The notes below the pieces were generated by a model, which worked only from the letters and a program-made list of their open reading frames with translations, was not told the origin of the DNA and searched no databases. From Lagopus muta (taxonomy: Eukaryota; Chordata; Aves; Galliformes; Phasianidae), in the NCBI RefSeq assembly GCF_023343835.1, contig NC_064443.1:992001-1056000 (forward strand): 64,000 nucleotides of DNA, in the 5' to 3' direction. Positions 23,205 through 64,000 of the stretch are shown piece by piece (within the stretch, counting starts at the first letter, position 1; the number at the start of each line of letters is the position of its first letter). The position numbers and the translations under genes are program-made.

Positions 23205-26200
23205 GGTGTATTTGTTTTTTCTTAGGCTGATGATATTCACATTCCTGTAGGTGAATGTCTGTGTGTTGCCTAGGATTCTCATGTGATCCCTGCACCAGTG
23301 ACAAGACCTTCCTTCTGGTAACACGTCTGCCCCCAGTTATCTTAGATGGATGGCCTGATAAGTTTGTATGTAAACTGCATGAGTCCCACAGAAAGCTATT
23401 CAAGACATTACTTACACAGTTCTTGCAGTAAAAACCCTTATGTAGTAAGTGTTTGTTTCCTGATGGCTAGGTCATGGTGGCTTTGGAAACGCATCAGCGT
23501 GCTGGAATCAAGCCAGACATGAAGAGTGCTGCAAGGGGTACGTCATTGTTTTGTGTGTATGATGAATGCCGATTATGACATTTCAGCAGATGATAAAGAA
23601 AATGTAATGAATGTAAATTAGTGTGGGAATCAGTCCTCTCTGCCACCAAGAAGTGTGGCTGGGGCTCCTGATGGCTGAGCACTGCCAGGCCTGCCCTGCC
23701 ATCAGCTCTGGTAGAAGAGACTGGAGCTTGTTTGATTGCCCCTTTACTGTATACCACCATCTTCTGCTTAGACTTGCATTTTGGGATTTTTTCCCTTATG
23801 TATGCTGAGGAATATGACTTTGTTTCAGCTTAAGGGCTCTCTAGTGTATGTATGCATACGGCTTTGCCCTATGGGATGTAGGATGTTGCTTAAGTCTATT
23901 CCCCAGTTAGCACCTCAGGACTTCTTGCTCCCACTAGTAGCTCATCCTAATCTGAAGCATGATTACATCTTTTTTCACCCTCAGTATCTTTGGTAGATTG
24001 CTCTGTAGCCAGGCGATCCAAGAATAAAACAGACTTTTGTAAAAATAACTTCTGTAGGTGTATGTTGTTGTGGGCAGATTCTTTTTCTTTCAGTCCTGAT
24101 GCCTTCAGCTTTGCTTACCTTTAGTGTAGCAGGTCTGCTTCAAGAGAACTGGAACTCTTTTCCCTTTAGACAGTGATACAAAGTATGGAGCAAATGTTGT
24201 CAGTAATGCACTTATTTCTCCTCAAAAGAAATGGAGTAACTGCTAGATCACAAGGTCCAGTCCTCATGATTACGGTTGGTTTTGAACCAGGTGCTGCTGG
24301 AAGGATGTGTGGAGAAGATATGGGGAACCTGCTGAACTTGTAGTGTGGGATGCTTGACATTGTGGGGGACTTAGTGGGCTGTTTCTCATTGCCTGCCGGT
24401 TTGATGCCTGTGATATTAAGCTGAATGGGAAAACAAAAAGAATAGTGCATTTGGTTGTGCAGAAGACAGTATCTTGAGGAGCTGGGAAGTGTTCGTTTCA
24501 AGTGTTGATGTGGGTCCTGAGAAACTGAACTGAGAAGGTGTGAATCAGTGTGTGTCAGTGTGTGTCATTTTGCTGATGTGCTGGCACAGCTCTCTGGCCC
24601 GGTTGCTCCCTGTGCTTGCGAGGAATTCTTCCTGTTCTCTGTGAGAAGCTGTGTGCAAAGGTTTTTCAGCCACGAGGGATCTTTTCTGCAGGATGGCAGT
24701 TCCCAAAGCACTGCCTTTGCCATCATCCAGGAGCTTGGGATCAGCCCAGGAGGAAGAGAGCCACCTTCTCGGTTCCTTTCCGAGCAGGGTGAGTTAGCTC
24801 TTGCCTTACAAAGGTGACAACATCCCTATGCAGCTCATTAAAGACATCTCTTCCACAGAAGGAAAAACCTGCTGGGCTTGATCCGTACTCCAGGAATATG
24901 GGAATTACCCAGAGGAGGGACGGTCTGTTCCATGCACAGGTGCTGATGTCATAGGGATGTCATCGAGGCGTCCCGTCTGCTCTGCGCTACGTTTGGTCAT
25001 TAGAGTTGCAACGCAGCACGGGCACAAGCTTGGATGCTGTCACTTACCCTCAAACTGCAGCTTCTCACCTCAGAATAGCACTGCAGCACCTGCCTGGCCA
25101 AAGGAAAATCAGCCCTATTGCTTGTAAGAGGTGTGGGAGAATTCTCTCCCGTTCCACCCAAAGTCCAGTTTTGAAATGTTGGAGCGTTGTTGTGAGCAGA
25201 AAGGGTGAAGCATAGTTGTGTGTTTGGTCATCACCTCTTCTAATTGGCTCGCAGTGTTGCAATGGCCTTGTATATTAGATAGCTGTTGCTGGCTGTCCTC
25301 GGGTCACTTAGCTGAATTACTCAGTGATCCTCTAAATCCTCCTTCCAGCTGCATAGATTGGGCCAATGAAGGACCATCGCAAGCCTGCTAAAGGTAGATG
25401 TGACATCATTTTCTAATTAAAATAAAAAACCCATTATAACTGGAATTGGCATTATCCTGTGCTGTGTACAAATGCTGTGGCTGGAGCACAGCAGGCTGCC
25501 AGTTAGCTGGAGGCAGCCACCCGGTCAGCCTGGAAGCAGGGAGCTGGCGTGGATACCAGATATGTGTGGGCCTGAAGACCGTCCTGGTGCGTGTCTGTCT
25601 TTCTGAAATCGTATTTGTGCTAATGATCTTTGCAGCTTCTGTGTTCTGCTGTGCCTCCTTGCATTTCTCTCCAACAAGCTTGTGTTGTGCTGTGCGGGTG
25701 AGGTTGCTGAGAGCAGTTGTAAGCTGTAGAATGCAAGTGTATCCACAGAGCTTCTTAGAGGGGAAGTATGGGCTCGTTTCTCTTCCCACCAGTGCAATAT
25801 GTAGGAGATGAAGATCCCTATTTAAGATGGGGTAATTTACATAAATTCCTACTTGCTCCTTCTGGCTAGAACAGCAACATGCTGGTTGCAATGGAGAACT
25901 CTTGGATGGAGTGCTTTGCTGCTTATTTAGTGTGTGTGGAAGTTGGATGCTGCCCGTTTCCTCAAAGCGCGGAGTGAATATCTGATACTGGGGGGGAAAA
26001 ATGAACCTCGTGACACCATGGAAAGAAAATGCTTTAGCGAAGTGGAAGTGTTTGGTCAGTGGTGAAGTATCATTCATTAGTGTTTGCTGTCTGCAGAGCT
26101 ATGAGAAGATTTTGTTCTGAGACTGATGTCTCCCCAAGTATTATAAAAATATTATGTCTGGGTTTTTGTTTTTGTTTTTTTTTTTATAATTTTTTTTCAG

Positions 26201-26325
26201 TTGACTGAGGGAAAAAAAACTTCAATATTAGCAGACGGCTTTTCTCTTTTCTCTCCTCTCACTTTCTGTAACCTTCAGCACTGCCTGGGGCGCTCAGAAG
26301 CCTGGAGCTGGCGCATTTCACTCCA
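23205..26325. other. Intergenic DNA, nothing recognised
   Basis: About 3 kb of unique sequence. Open frames up to roughly 220 codons on the minus strand near 25.4-26.1 kb lack any recognisable domain or splice context. Confidence 0.45.
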
Positions 26326-26329
26326 CTAC

Positions 26330-26665
26330 TCCTGGGAGCTTTGCTACCCCGCGGCGGTTTCTGAACGGCAAAAGCGCACGACTTAATTTTTGCAGGGGCA
26401 TGGCGTGAGTTCGGGCCATCTGCTGCTGATGGCCATTGCTTCGGCTCCCACCCCGGAGGTTTAACGCCGGCGCCGGCGGCTGGGCGCACGGCCGGCAAGG
26501 GCAGCGCCGCGGGGCGCAGGGCGGCGTTGGTCTGTTAGGGCGCCGGGCGGCGTTGGGGCGCCCCCTGCCGGCCGCGCGAGGACTCGTCCTGCTGGAAGGG
26601 AGGAACACGAAGCTGAGCGGGGCTGAGCGGTGGGGAACGACCTCCCAGCGCACTGCGGGCGTGGA
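26330..26665. promoter_or_regulatory. Small CpG islet with a CTCF-like site
   Basis: A compact CpG-rich block stands out from AT-rich flanks. At 26557-26573 it carries GGCGCCCCCTGCCGGCC, close to the reverse complement of the vertebrate CTCF core. It lies about 2.8 kb before PFKFB4 and 18 kb after HYAL1, a sensible place for a boundary or enhancer. Confidence 0.5.
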
Positions 26666-26765
26666 AGCGTTCGGGTTGTGTTGTGCTTGTAAACGCATAA
26701 CGTGACGTATCTCATTATCTTAACGTCCAGCGGCTATCTACGTGTTGTTGGCTTATGGCTCAGTT

Positions 26766-27178
26766 TCATAGGATCCTGAGGGTTGGAAGGGGCCTTTAAA
26801 GGTCATACAGTCTGACTCCCCTGCGATGAACAGAGACAGCACAGCTAAGGCAGGTTGCACAGGACCTGGTGCAGCCTTGCCTTGAGTCTCCAGGGATGGG
26901 GCACCCACTGCAATCTGTTCCAGTGCCTCACCACCCCACTGTAAAAACCTTTTCCCTTGTTATCTAATCTAAATCTACCTTCTTTAAGCTTGGAACCATT
27001 TCTCCTTGTTCTGTCACCACTGACCCTGCTGAAGAGTCTGTCCCTTTCTTTCTTACAGCCCCTTTGGATACAGAGCTCTCTCCGCAGCCTTCTCTTCTCC
27101 ATGCTGCACAGCCCCAGCTCTCAGCTTGTCCTCACGAGGAGCTGCTCCATCCCATCGGGCATTTTTGTGGCCCTGGTT
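26766..27178 (-). mobile_element. CR1 LINE fragment (about 410 bp)
   Basis: On the plus strand it begins TTCATAGGATCCTGAGGGTT and ends with CAGCTTGTCCTCACGAGGAG and a degraded GGACC-type segment. Internal marks are CCACCCCACTGTAAAAACCT, ACCATTTCTCCTTGTTCTGT and CGCAGCCTTCTCTTCTCCAT, all CR1 3' region in reverse orientation. Confidence 0.92.
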
Positions 27179-27179
27179 T

Positions 27180-28540
27180 CTTGAAAAGCAGAGCTGACAT
27201 GACAAACCTCTTGTTTCAACACAGATGATAAGAGGGGCCTGGAAATGTAAAGCTTGTGTTTAGTGGCTTTTTATCTTGGAGGTTCTACTGTGTGCTCTAT
27301 ATTTCAGGAACTTCTCAGAATCAGCTGCTTCTTGTTTTGCTGCGAGAGTGGGAACAGGATATTGTCACAGCACTTACAGCTCTGAGCATGCTGAGCCGCG
27401 ACGCTGCATGTGCTGATCTGCAGGGCTTGGCTCAGAGCAGCCGCTTCTTTGTAAATATCCTGTTTATGTAAACCCAACTCCTGACCTCTGGCTGTCTGCG
27501 TATCCTTTAATCGCTTTAAAATAGCATCTGAAATAGCCAAACTTTTGTGCTGCAGACAAGCTTATGAGCTGGTTTTTCGTGACCTGTGTCTGTTGAACTC
27601 GGCGTAGTGAGGGCGTGGGCACCTGGAGGACTGGAAAGTCTTCTTTTCTCATCCCATGCAGGGAGCTGGTGCTGTCAGAGAAAAGGTGGGAAGGCAGGAG
27701 CTGGAGATGCTGGGTGTTTTATGGGTGCTTTATGATCTGTCAGACTAGGCAGTGACATCTTTAGCAGGGAAATGAGACACATGAAAGTAATGTGGAGGTA
27801 CTGCGGAACTTGTACAAGACAGTATTGGCTGTTTACAGGTAGAAAGTAGGGTTTATGTGTGATCAAGCAGAAGCCTTGTTTCACTCTCCTCTATTTTGTT
27901 TCCTCATCTGGAAGAAATAATTACCACTTGCTGTCTGCATTAAGAGTTTCCTGTCTCATCAGGCAGGAGTTTGAAAAGAGCAAGGAACACTTGGTTAGTT
28001 GGCTCGGGCACCTTCTGTGCCTGAGCAGCAGCTCATTTCCAAGGCCAACCTTCCCTGTGGCATTTTCCTTCTGCACAGTGCTTTTGCAGGTAAGCTTTCA
28101 GCTCAGCACGGCCCTGAGAGCAGAAGTTTTGTGTAAAACCTCTCCAAAGAGTCAAGGCTTATTTGTGGTCTCAGTGTAGCAAACAAAGCAGACTCTCCAG
28201 CTGCTCACCTACAAAAACCAGCCCTGCTTCCCAGGCCTTTGTGTTAGGATAGGAGTTGATGAAAATGACTGTGCAGAAGATGATTGCTATCATTTATCCA
28301 GAGTCTGACAAACTGAGCTACGTTTATTTGTTTTGTCTTTGTCTAGGCATTCAGCATAATGCCCTTGAAAAACATGTCTGAAATAAAACCTCAGGTGTGG
28401 CACAGCATTGCTGTATTCACTTTCTCAGTCCTCTCAGTCAAAGAGCACTGCACTGAGGTTATTAAAAAAAATCTAATAAGTAAGCTTATCAACAACAAAA
28501 GCAGTTTGTCATCAAAGTGAAATCGCAGAAAGCCCAGGAT
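27180..28540. other. Intergenic DNA upstream of PFKFB4, nothing recognised
   Basis: Unique sequence between two CR1 copies. No coding exon or other repeat is supported. Confidence 0.45.
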
Positions 28541-28544
28541 GCTG

Positions 28545-28962
28545 GGCTTAGGATCCTTAGGAAGGGACCCTTAAAGGCCATCCGTCCCAACCCCCTGTGC
28601 TGAGCAGGGACACCACAGCTCCATCAGTGCTCAGAGCCCCTCCAGCCTGACCTTGGCTGTCTGCAGGGATGCAGCACCACCACCTCTCTGGGCAGCTGTG
28701 CCACTGCCTTGCTGCCCTTACTGTAAAAGACTTTTTCCTTATATCCAGCATATATCTCTCCTCATTTAGCTTGAAACCATTTCCCCTTGTCCTGTCACAA
28801 CAGACCCTGCTAAAGAGTCTGTCTCCTTTCTTACAGCCCCTTTGGGTACCGACAGGCTGCTCTCAGCTCTCCCCGCAGCCTTCTCTTCTCCATGATGCAC
28901 AGCCCCAGCCCAGCCTGTCCTCACAGCTGCTCCTTCCTCTCTCTGCTCCTTATTTTCTGACC
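28545..28962 (-). mobile_element. CR1 LINE fragment, left arm of an inverted pair around PFKFB4 exon 1
   Basis: Reverse-orientation CR1 3' region (about 415 bp). Its first part, 28566-28708, is almost identical to the reverse complement of the copy at 30050-30343. The rest instead resembles the copy at 63272. See the finding on mosaic identity. Confidence 0.92.
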
Positions 28963-29034
28963 CTTGCAAAAACACGAGCATAAAAACACAGCTCAGGCCC
29001 CAAGGGTAGAAAGCTGTGGCCAGTCTTGAAGAGA

Positions 29035-29272
29035 AGGAAATCAACTCAAGCCTAGGAAGGATAGATTTAGGCTGGATATAAGGAAGAAGTCTTTTACAGC
29101 GGGGCTGGTGAGGCACCGCGTGCGCTACCCAGCGACGGAGGTTTTCAACGCGAGGCTGAGCCCGGCCCTGTGCAGCCTGGCCTGGCCGTGGCGTCGCTGC
29201 TCAGAGCAGGGATTCGGGCTGCAGGGCCCTCAGAGGCCGTTCCAGCCTGAGGATTCCGCGATTCTCTCCGCC
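29035..29272 (+). mobile_element. CR1 LINE 3' end absorbed into the PFKFB4 CpG-island promoter
   Basis: CR1 landmarks are GGATAGATTTAGGCTGGATA, TAAGGAAGAAGTCTTTTACA, then a GC-enriched version of the middle region (TGTGCAGCCTGG), CCGTTCCAGCCTGAGG and the tail GATTCCGCGATTCTCT. CpGs are unusually frequent for CR1, including in the tail. It ends about 110 bases before the PFKFB4 start codon. Confidence 0.85.
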
Positions 29273-29380
29273 GCGATGGAAGGGCAGCCCGAGCACAGCA
29301 GCCCCGCCCCGCCCCGCCGGCCCGGCCGCGCCTCGGGGGCGGAGGTAGGACGGAGGGGCCGTTCCAGGAGCCGGCCGAGG

Positions 29381-57804
<28,424 letters not shown>

Positions 57805-59940
57805 CTGCGGCTCCGGAGGCAGCAGCCCTTCCTCCAGCACCTGAGCACGGAGCGGCAGCTCGGGCCCTGAGAACGGTGAAGGCGTTGCTGGGCGGCGGGC
57901 AGAGCGCAGCTCCCCTCTGCCTTCAGTCGTTCCCAGTGTGGTTCAGCTTCTTTGGAGAACAGCTGTAGTTGTGGTTAACTCCTGGTAGTGGTAAAAAGAG
58001 ATCCGTGCTGACGGAGTCCAGTTGGTTGTAGACTTCTGTATGTAAAGTTGTGCTGTTTCAGTGGCTTTTAGTGTTCATCTGTGGATACTGCAAGATGGTT
58101 AATTGCCCGTGTCAGTTTTACTGTCAGATTTTAACTAGACTTTACTTTCTTTAAGTGTTTTTCTAAGAATTTCTCTTATTTCTACTGTGAATCATTGCCT
58201 AGAATTACGGAGAGGCTTATTTAACACAGACAGAATCCTGCGTTTAGAGCACTGGAGGCTTCGTGTTGCAAATCTACTTTCAATCAGAAAGCTCATCAGC
58301 AATGCTAGCTTCTGTCTCACTGTGATCCTGGGTTTGCCCAAAGACACTGAAGTTGTTATGAGAGGGGAAGACTTTCCCCTGGGAAAACAGAATGATTCCA
58401 GTGAGTTTCACCACCTGATAGATCCTGTGCTTGAGTGGGGTTGTGACATTTTCCAGGGGCGGCTGTAGCGTGGAGCACAGTGGAGGGCAGAGCTTGAAGT
58501 AATGGCTGTGGGATGTGTGTGGGGCAGCAGCCTGGGCAATGAGAGCGGGCAGAGCAGTGCCTGTGTGTGCGTGGCTGCAGGACGGCCTGGCAGCTGTTTG
58601 ACCGCCAGCTGGGGAAGGGCTCAGGATGCAGAGGCTGCAGGAGCTGCTTTTCTTTTTAGCACTGTGATTTGGAAGCAGTTTCGGGATGAATTTCAACACG
58701 TATGTTTCTCTTTATAGCCACATCTAATGCATACATCAGGAAACAGTACAGAAAGGTGAGGTGGCATTTCACCTTTCTTATAGCTCATGCGAGAAAACAT
58801 CAGGTAAATTGTGAAACTTCTTTGTCATGTGGCCTGTATGCCTTTTTGTCTTTTAATTATTGTTTTTAAGCAACCTCTTCGTTGCTATTCTGTAGTTCTC
58901 TGTGAAACTCCAGTGCTACAAATGGGCTTCTCTATGTCTGTTGAGGGGACGACCTCCTAAGTACTAAACTGCTTTGCATTCGGTGTGTTACCCTCAGCTG
59001 AAGTGAGCTGCCAGCGCTGTGCTGGCTTTGTCCAGGAAGGAGGACTGCCTTGTTGTTGATGGACGGTGCTTTTTGTCTTTTTGTTTGGTTGTTTGTTTGT
59101 TAAATCTTTATTCTTAAGGACTTCAAGTGACCGAACCTTTACCACAAAAGGCAACAGAACTCAGTTCAATCCCTGTGTGAAATACTGGGTCCTCATAACA
59201 TCGTCTTGCAGGCTGGGGATGCGCCGCCTGCTGTTCATGCAGGACTTGTAAGATGCTGTGCTGCTGTCGTGGTTTGTTTTAATAAGCTGATGTCAGCGAG
59301 CTGCTCCGTGCTGGAAGTAAGCCATATCACATCGCTGGGTTCCACTGCAGAAGAGGAAAGGGGAGACACGAGGTGACCAGGAACACTTGCCGTGAGCGCT
59401 GCTGGCTCGAGCTGTGTGTGTCTCAGCCCTTTCTTCATTCAGCTGTGTTGGTAGCTTTGTGTGAGGAGCGCCGCACGGTGCTGCTTAACTTATTGATGAT
59501 AGAAACCAAGGCCATCTTTGTGCGAAACGCACAGAACGCTTCCCCCCTCTGATTTTGTGTTCTTTGCTTGGGAAAGCAGGGCTCTTCTCTGCTGTGACCG
59601 GAGCCGTTCCACAGCTCCTCCTTGAGATGTGTGCCCCTGGGGCTGGGGAAGCAGGGGGCTGCGCCTCTGAGGAGCGTGGTGGAAGGAGAGGTTCCCCCCA
59701 GCGAGAGGTGAGCTGGAGGCTGCTCTTTCCTCCCCCTCTCTGTTTGATCTCTCTGCCCTTTCGGAGGTGCTGTATGATTCCTCGAAGCTGAATGTTTTTC
59801 GTACAGTAGGTATTTTTATAGCCTGCTTCTGAATATACTGTGAGTGTTTTACTAAGTGGGTGTTGAGTTAAAAAAATATAATAATAATTAAAAAAAAGGT
59901 TGTATAGAAGTGTAAATAAACTGTTATGCTGATACTTGAA
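57805..59940 (+). other. PFKFB4: PFKFB4 3' UTR
   Basis: About 2.1 kb after the stop, with AT-rich stretches near the end. The best poly(A) signal is AATAAA at 59915-59920. A second AATAAA at 60369-60374 could give a longer form. Short open frames in it match nothing. Confidence 0.75.
59915..59920 (+). promoter_or_regulatory. PFKFB4: PFKFB4 poly(A) signal AATAAA
   Basis: Canonical hexamer in the context GTGTAAATAAACTG, after a run of AT-rich sequence, about 2.1 kb past the stop codon. Confidence 0.7.
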
Positions 59941-59944
59941 GAGA

Positions 59945-60920
59945 AAAAAGTTATGAAGTTGTCTGTGGGACTTTAGGTACTAAATCATCAACTGCATCCA
60001 CCCCTTTCTAGCTGGTGAGAGCCAGTGTAGACAGTGAATGTAAGCGTGCAGCGAGCTGCATTCTACCTGCTGTGTGACTTCTGTCTGGGAGGCGTTGGGG
60101 AGGACTGCAGTGCACCAGCAGTGCCCTGAGCAGCTGTCCATGTCCTGCACTCTTCCTGCCATGCAGCCCTGACCGAATCAGCACAGGGAGGTAAAAACCC
60201 TCGTCCTGGTCTTGTAGTATTTGTGTCTGCTCCGCTGCCTTCTGATTAATGCACTCGCTAGCTCAGATGCAGACTTCTGAATGAGATTAAACTACCTGTT
60301 CTTACGTTGTTGGCCTTCATCGTTGTAATCTTTCAGACCAATGTAATTGTTTGACATTTGATCCAAGCAATAAAGATCAAATGCTACACCCTGCACTGCT
60401 GTTTTTTTTCCATGGCTACTGCAGCAGTGGATGCACTGGGGAGCAGTTCTTCTTTTAGGTGAGAATGTGAAGATTTGCCCAAGGGAGCAGGAAGGTAAGA
60501 CTGTTAACTCTTCCTTTGCATTTTGGTATTTTAAGGTCTGAATCAAGCTTAATACTACACTGGTCTTGCATCCTCTTCCACCTGCCACCTTCTGGCACAT
60601 ATTTGCACATACAGTTGAGGTGGCATGAAAATTCCAGAGGCAAAGTGAGAATGAAGTGATTGAGGGCAGCACCCCTGGTTGAGGGGCACGGTGCTGCACA
60701 GCTCAAGAACAGAGCAGCTGCTTGCCCTCCTTTAGAGCAGCCCCTGCAGCCTGGCACACAGCAGGGAGGGGAACTGCTGGCAGCAGCTTTGCAGTTGCAC
60801 AGCACTGGAGGCTGTGCTGCAGAAATGAAAGTCAGCAGGAGTTCTGCAACACACAGATTTTTAAGAAGTCCTTTCTGGGGAGGAAATGAGTTTGTTTCTT
60901 ATGTTTTCCTAGTAAAGATG
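59945..60920. other. Spacer between convergent PFKFB4 and PRKCD
   Basis: Roughly 1 kb without a coding exon. It includes the possible distal PFKFB4 poly(A) signal at 60369. Confidence 0.6.
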
Positions 60921-60926
60921 AAGGCA

Positions 60927-61572
60927 TTTATTAACTGTCAGAGCCAAGGATGTGCAGCTAATGAATTGCAGTATGGGCTGCTGGGTGTGGGCCTCAGAGC
61001 CCAGAGCAGCACTGCCCTGCTGCCTCCACCAGCTGCAGGCTGTTAGTTCCTCATTTCAGATAATTCTAGAAGTTTTTCTTATCTTTGTAAGTGAAAAGAC
61101 TTGAAAATGATTATCATTTTCTACTGTGGATTAATTACAACCGGAGTTTAATTGGGTATTCGTCCACGAGAAAGAAATCCAAGTGAGGAATGAAAGTTTA
61201 ATGTAACTTTCTTTGAAGTGAGGACAAAAGAACCAAGGCTCCAACATGTTTTTTTAAAAAGACATCTTCCATTCTCCAATGTCTTGAGCAAAATATACAG
61301 CACATTTATATATATATATATATATATATAAAACATAACTACATTCAAGTAACCAAACAATTTACATTTTCCCAAACAGAGAAAATAGTGCACGTGATTC
61401 ACATACCTCACACCCGGCCATGCATAAAAGAACACTGCCAGTACAGCAGCAGTTACACGTGATTACCCACACTACTGAGCTGCTGTGCTGAAGTACTGAC
61501 ACATCACTGGAACACAGCACGGAGCACTGCAGTTTTCTGCTCCTAGCATTTGGAAGTCTGGCTCTGGTCGGA
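60927..61572 (-). other. PRKCD: PRKCD 3' UTR
   Basis: Sequence after the PRKCD stop on the minus strand. Candidate poly(A) signals are ATTAAA (plus-strand TTTAAT at 61197-61202 and 61147-61152) and AATAAA (plus-strand TTTATT at 60927-60932). Which one is used cannot be decided from sequence alone. It contains an (AT)n run at 61306-61332. Confidence 0.6.
61306..61332. repeat. (AT)n microsatellite in the PRKCD 3' UTR
   Basis: About thirteen TA dinucleotides. Confidence 0.9.

Positions 61573-64000
<2,428 letters not shown>

Noticed and set aside
25406-26077. 223-codon minus-strand frame upstream of PFKFB4
   Set aside because: No recognisable domain, no splice or promoter context, and composition typical of noncoding DNA.
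8626-29100. Endogenous retrovirus or LTR element in the intergenic region
   Set aside because: I looked for paired long terminal repeats, primer-binding-site-like sequence and retroviral protein motifs and found none. The interspersed repeats seen are all CR1 LINE fragments.

Overview
This is vertebrate nuclear DNA, almost certainly from a galliform bird and most likely chicken. Genes are split by GT-AG introns, promoters are CpG islands, intergenic spaces are short, and the only interspersed repeat family I recognise is the avian LINE CR1 (about fourteen 5'-truncated copies). Gene content (HYAL2, HYAL1, PFKFB4, PRKCD) corresponds to human 3p21, which in chicken is mostly chromosome 12. The chromosome and species are inferred, not read from the sequence.

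Layout. Positions 1 to about 1,000 look like the 3' end of an upstream plus-strand transcript; TUSC2 is the synteny guess. HYAL2 (3632-5665, three coding exons, 478 aa) and HYAL1 (6949-8494, three coding exons, 436 aa) follow head to tail on the plus strand. They share the same intron positions and the same 90-nt middle exon, and only a few tens of bases separate the HYAL2 poly(A) signal from the HYAL1 CpG island. From 8.6 to 29 kb I recognise no protein-coding gene. This stretch holds two or three orphan CpG islands (about 9.2-9.6, 16.5-17.9 and 26.3-26.7 kb), a degenerate GATAG tandem repeat, a CTGGGG hexanucleotide repeat and several CR1 fragments.

PFKFB4 occupies 29381-57804 on the plus strand in 14 coding exons. 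All exon phases add up to a 473-aa protein with intact kinase and phosphatase motifs, and its 3' UTR runs to a poly(A) signal at 59915. PRKCD enters from the right on the minus strand. Its last three coding exons (63909 down to 61573) are present, giving the end of the kinase domain and the AGC C-terminal tail; the rest lies beyond the window. PFKFB4 and PRKCD are convergent, with about 1.2 kb between their poly(A) regions.

Function. The two hyaluronidases form one working unit: HYAL2 is a GPI-anchored surface enzyme that cuts long hyaluronan, and HYAL1 is the secreted/lysosomal enzyme that degrades the products further. PFKFB4 sets fructose-2,6-bisphosphate and thus glycolytic flux; PRKCD is a diacylglycerol-responsive kinase. 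I see no pathway linking these to the hyaluronidases.

The most notable non-genic points are an inverted pair of CR1 copies around PFKFB4 exon 1 whose patchy identity suggests gene conversion, a CR1 tail absorbed into the PFKFB4 CpG-island promoter, a frame-compatible candidate alternative last exon of PFKFB4, a CTCF-like site between the HYAL and PFKFB4 domains, and the rearranged gene order. I found no CRISPR array, tRNA, rRNA or convincing endogenous virus, and no evidence of a wholly novel system.
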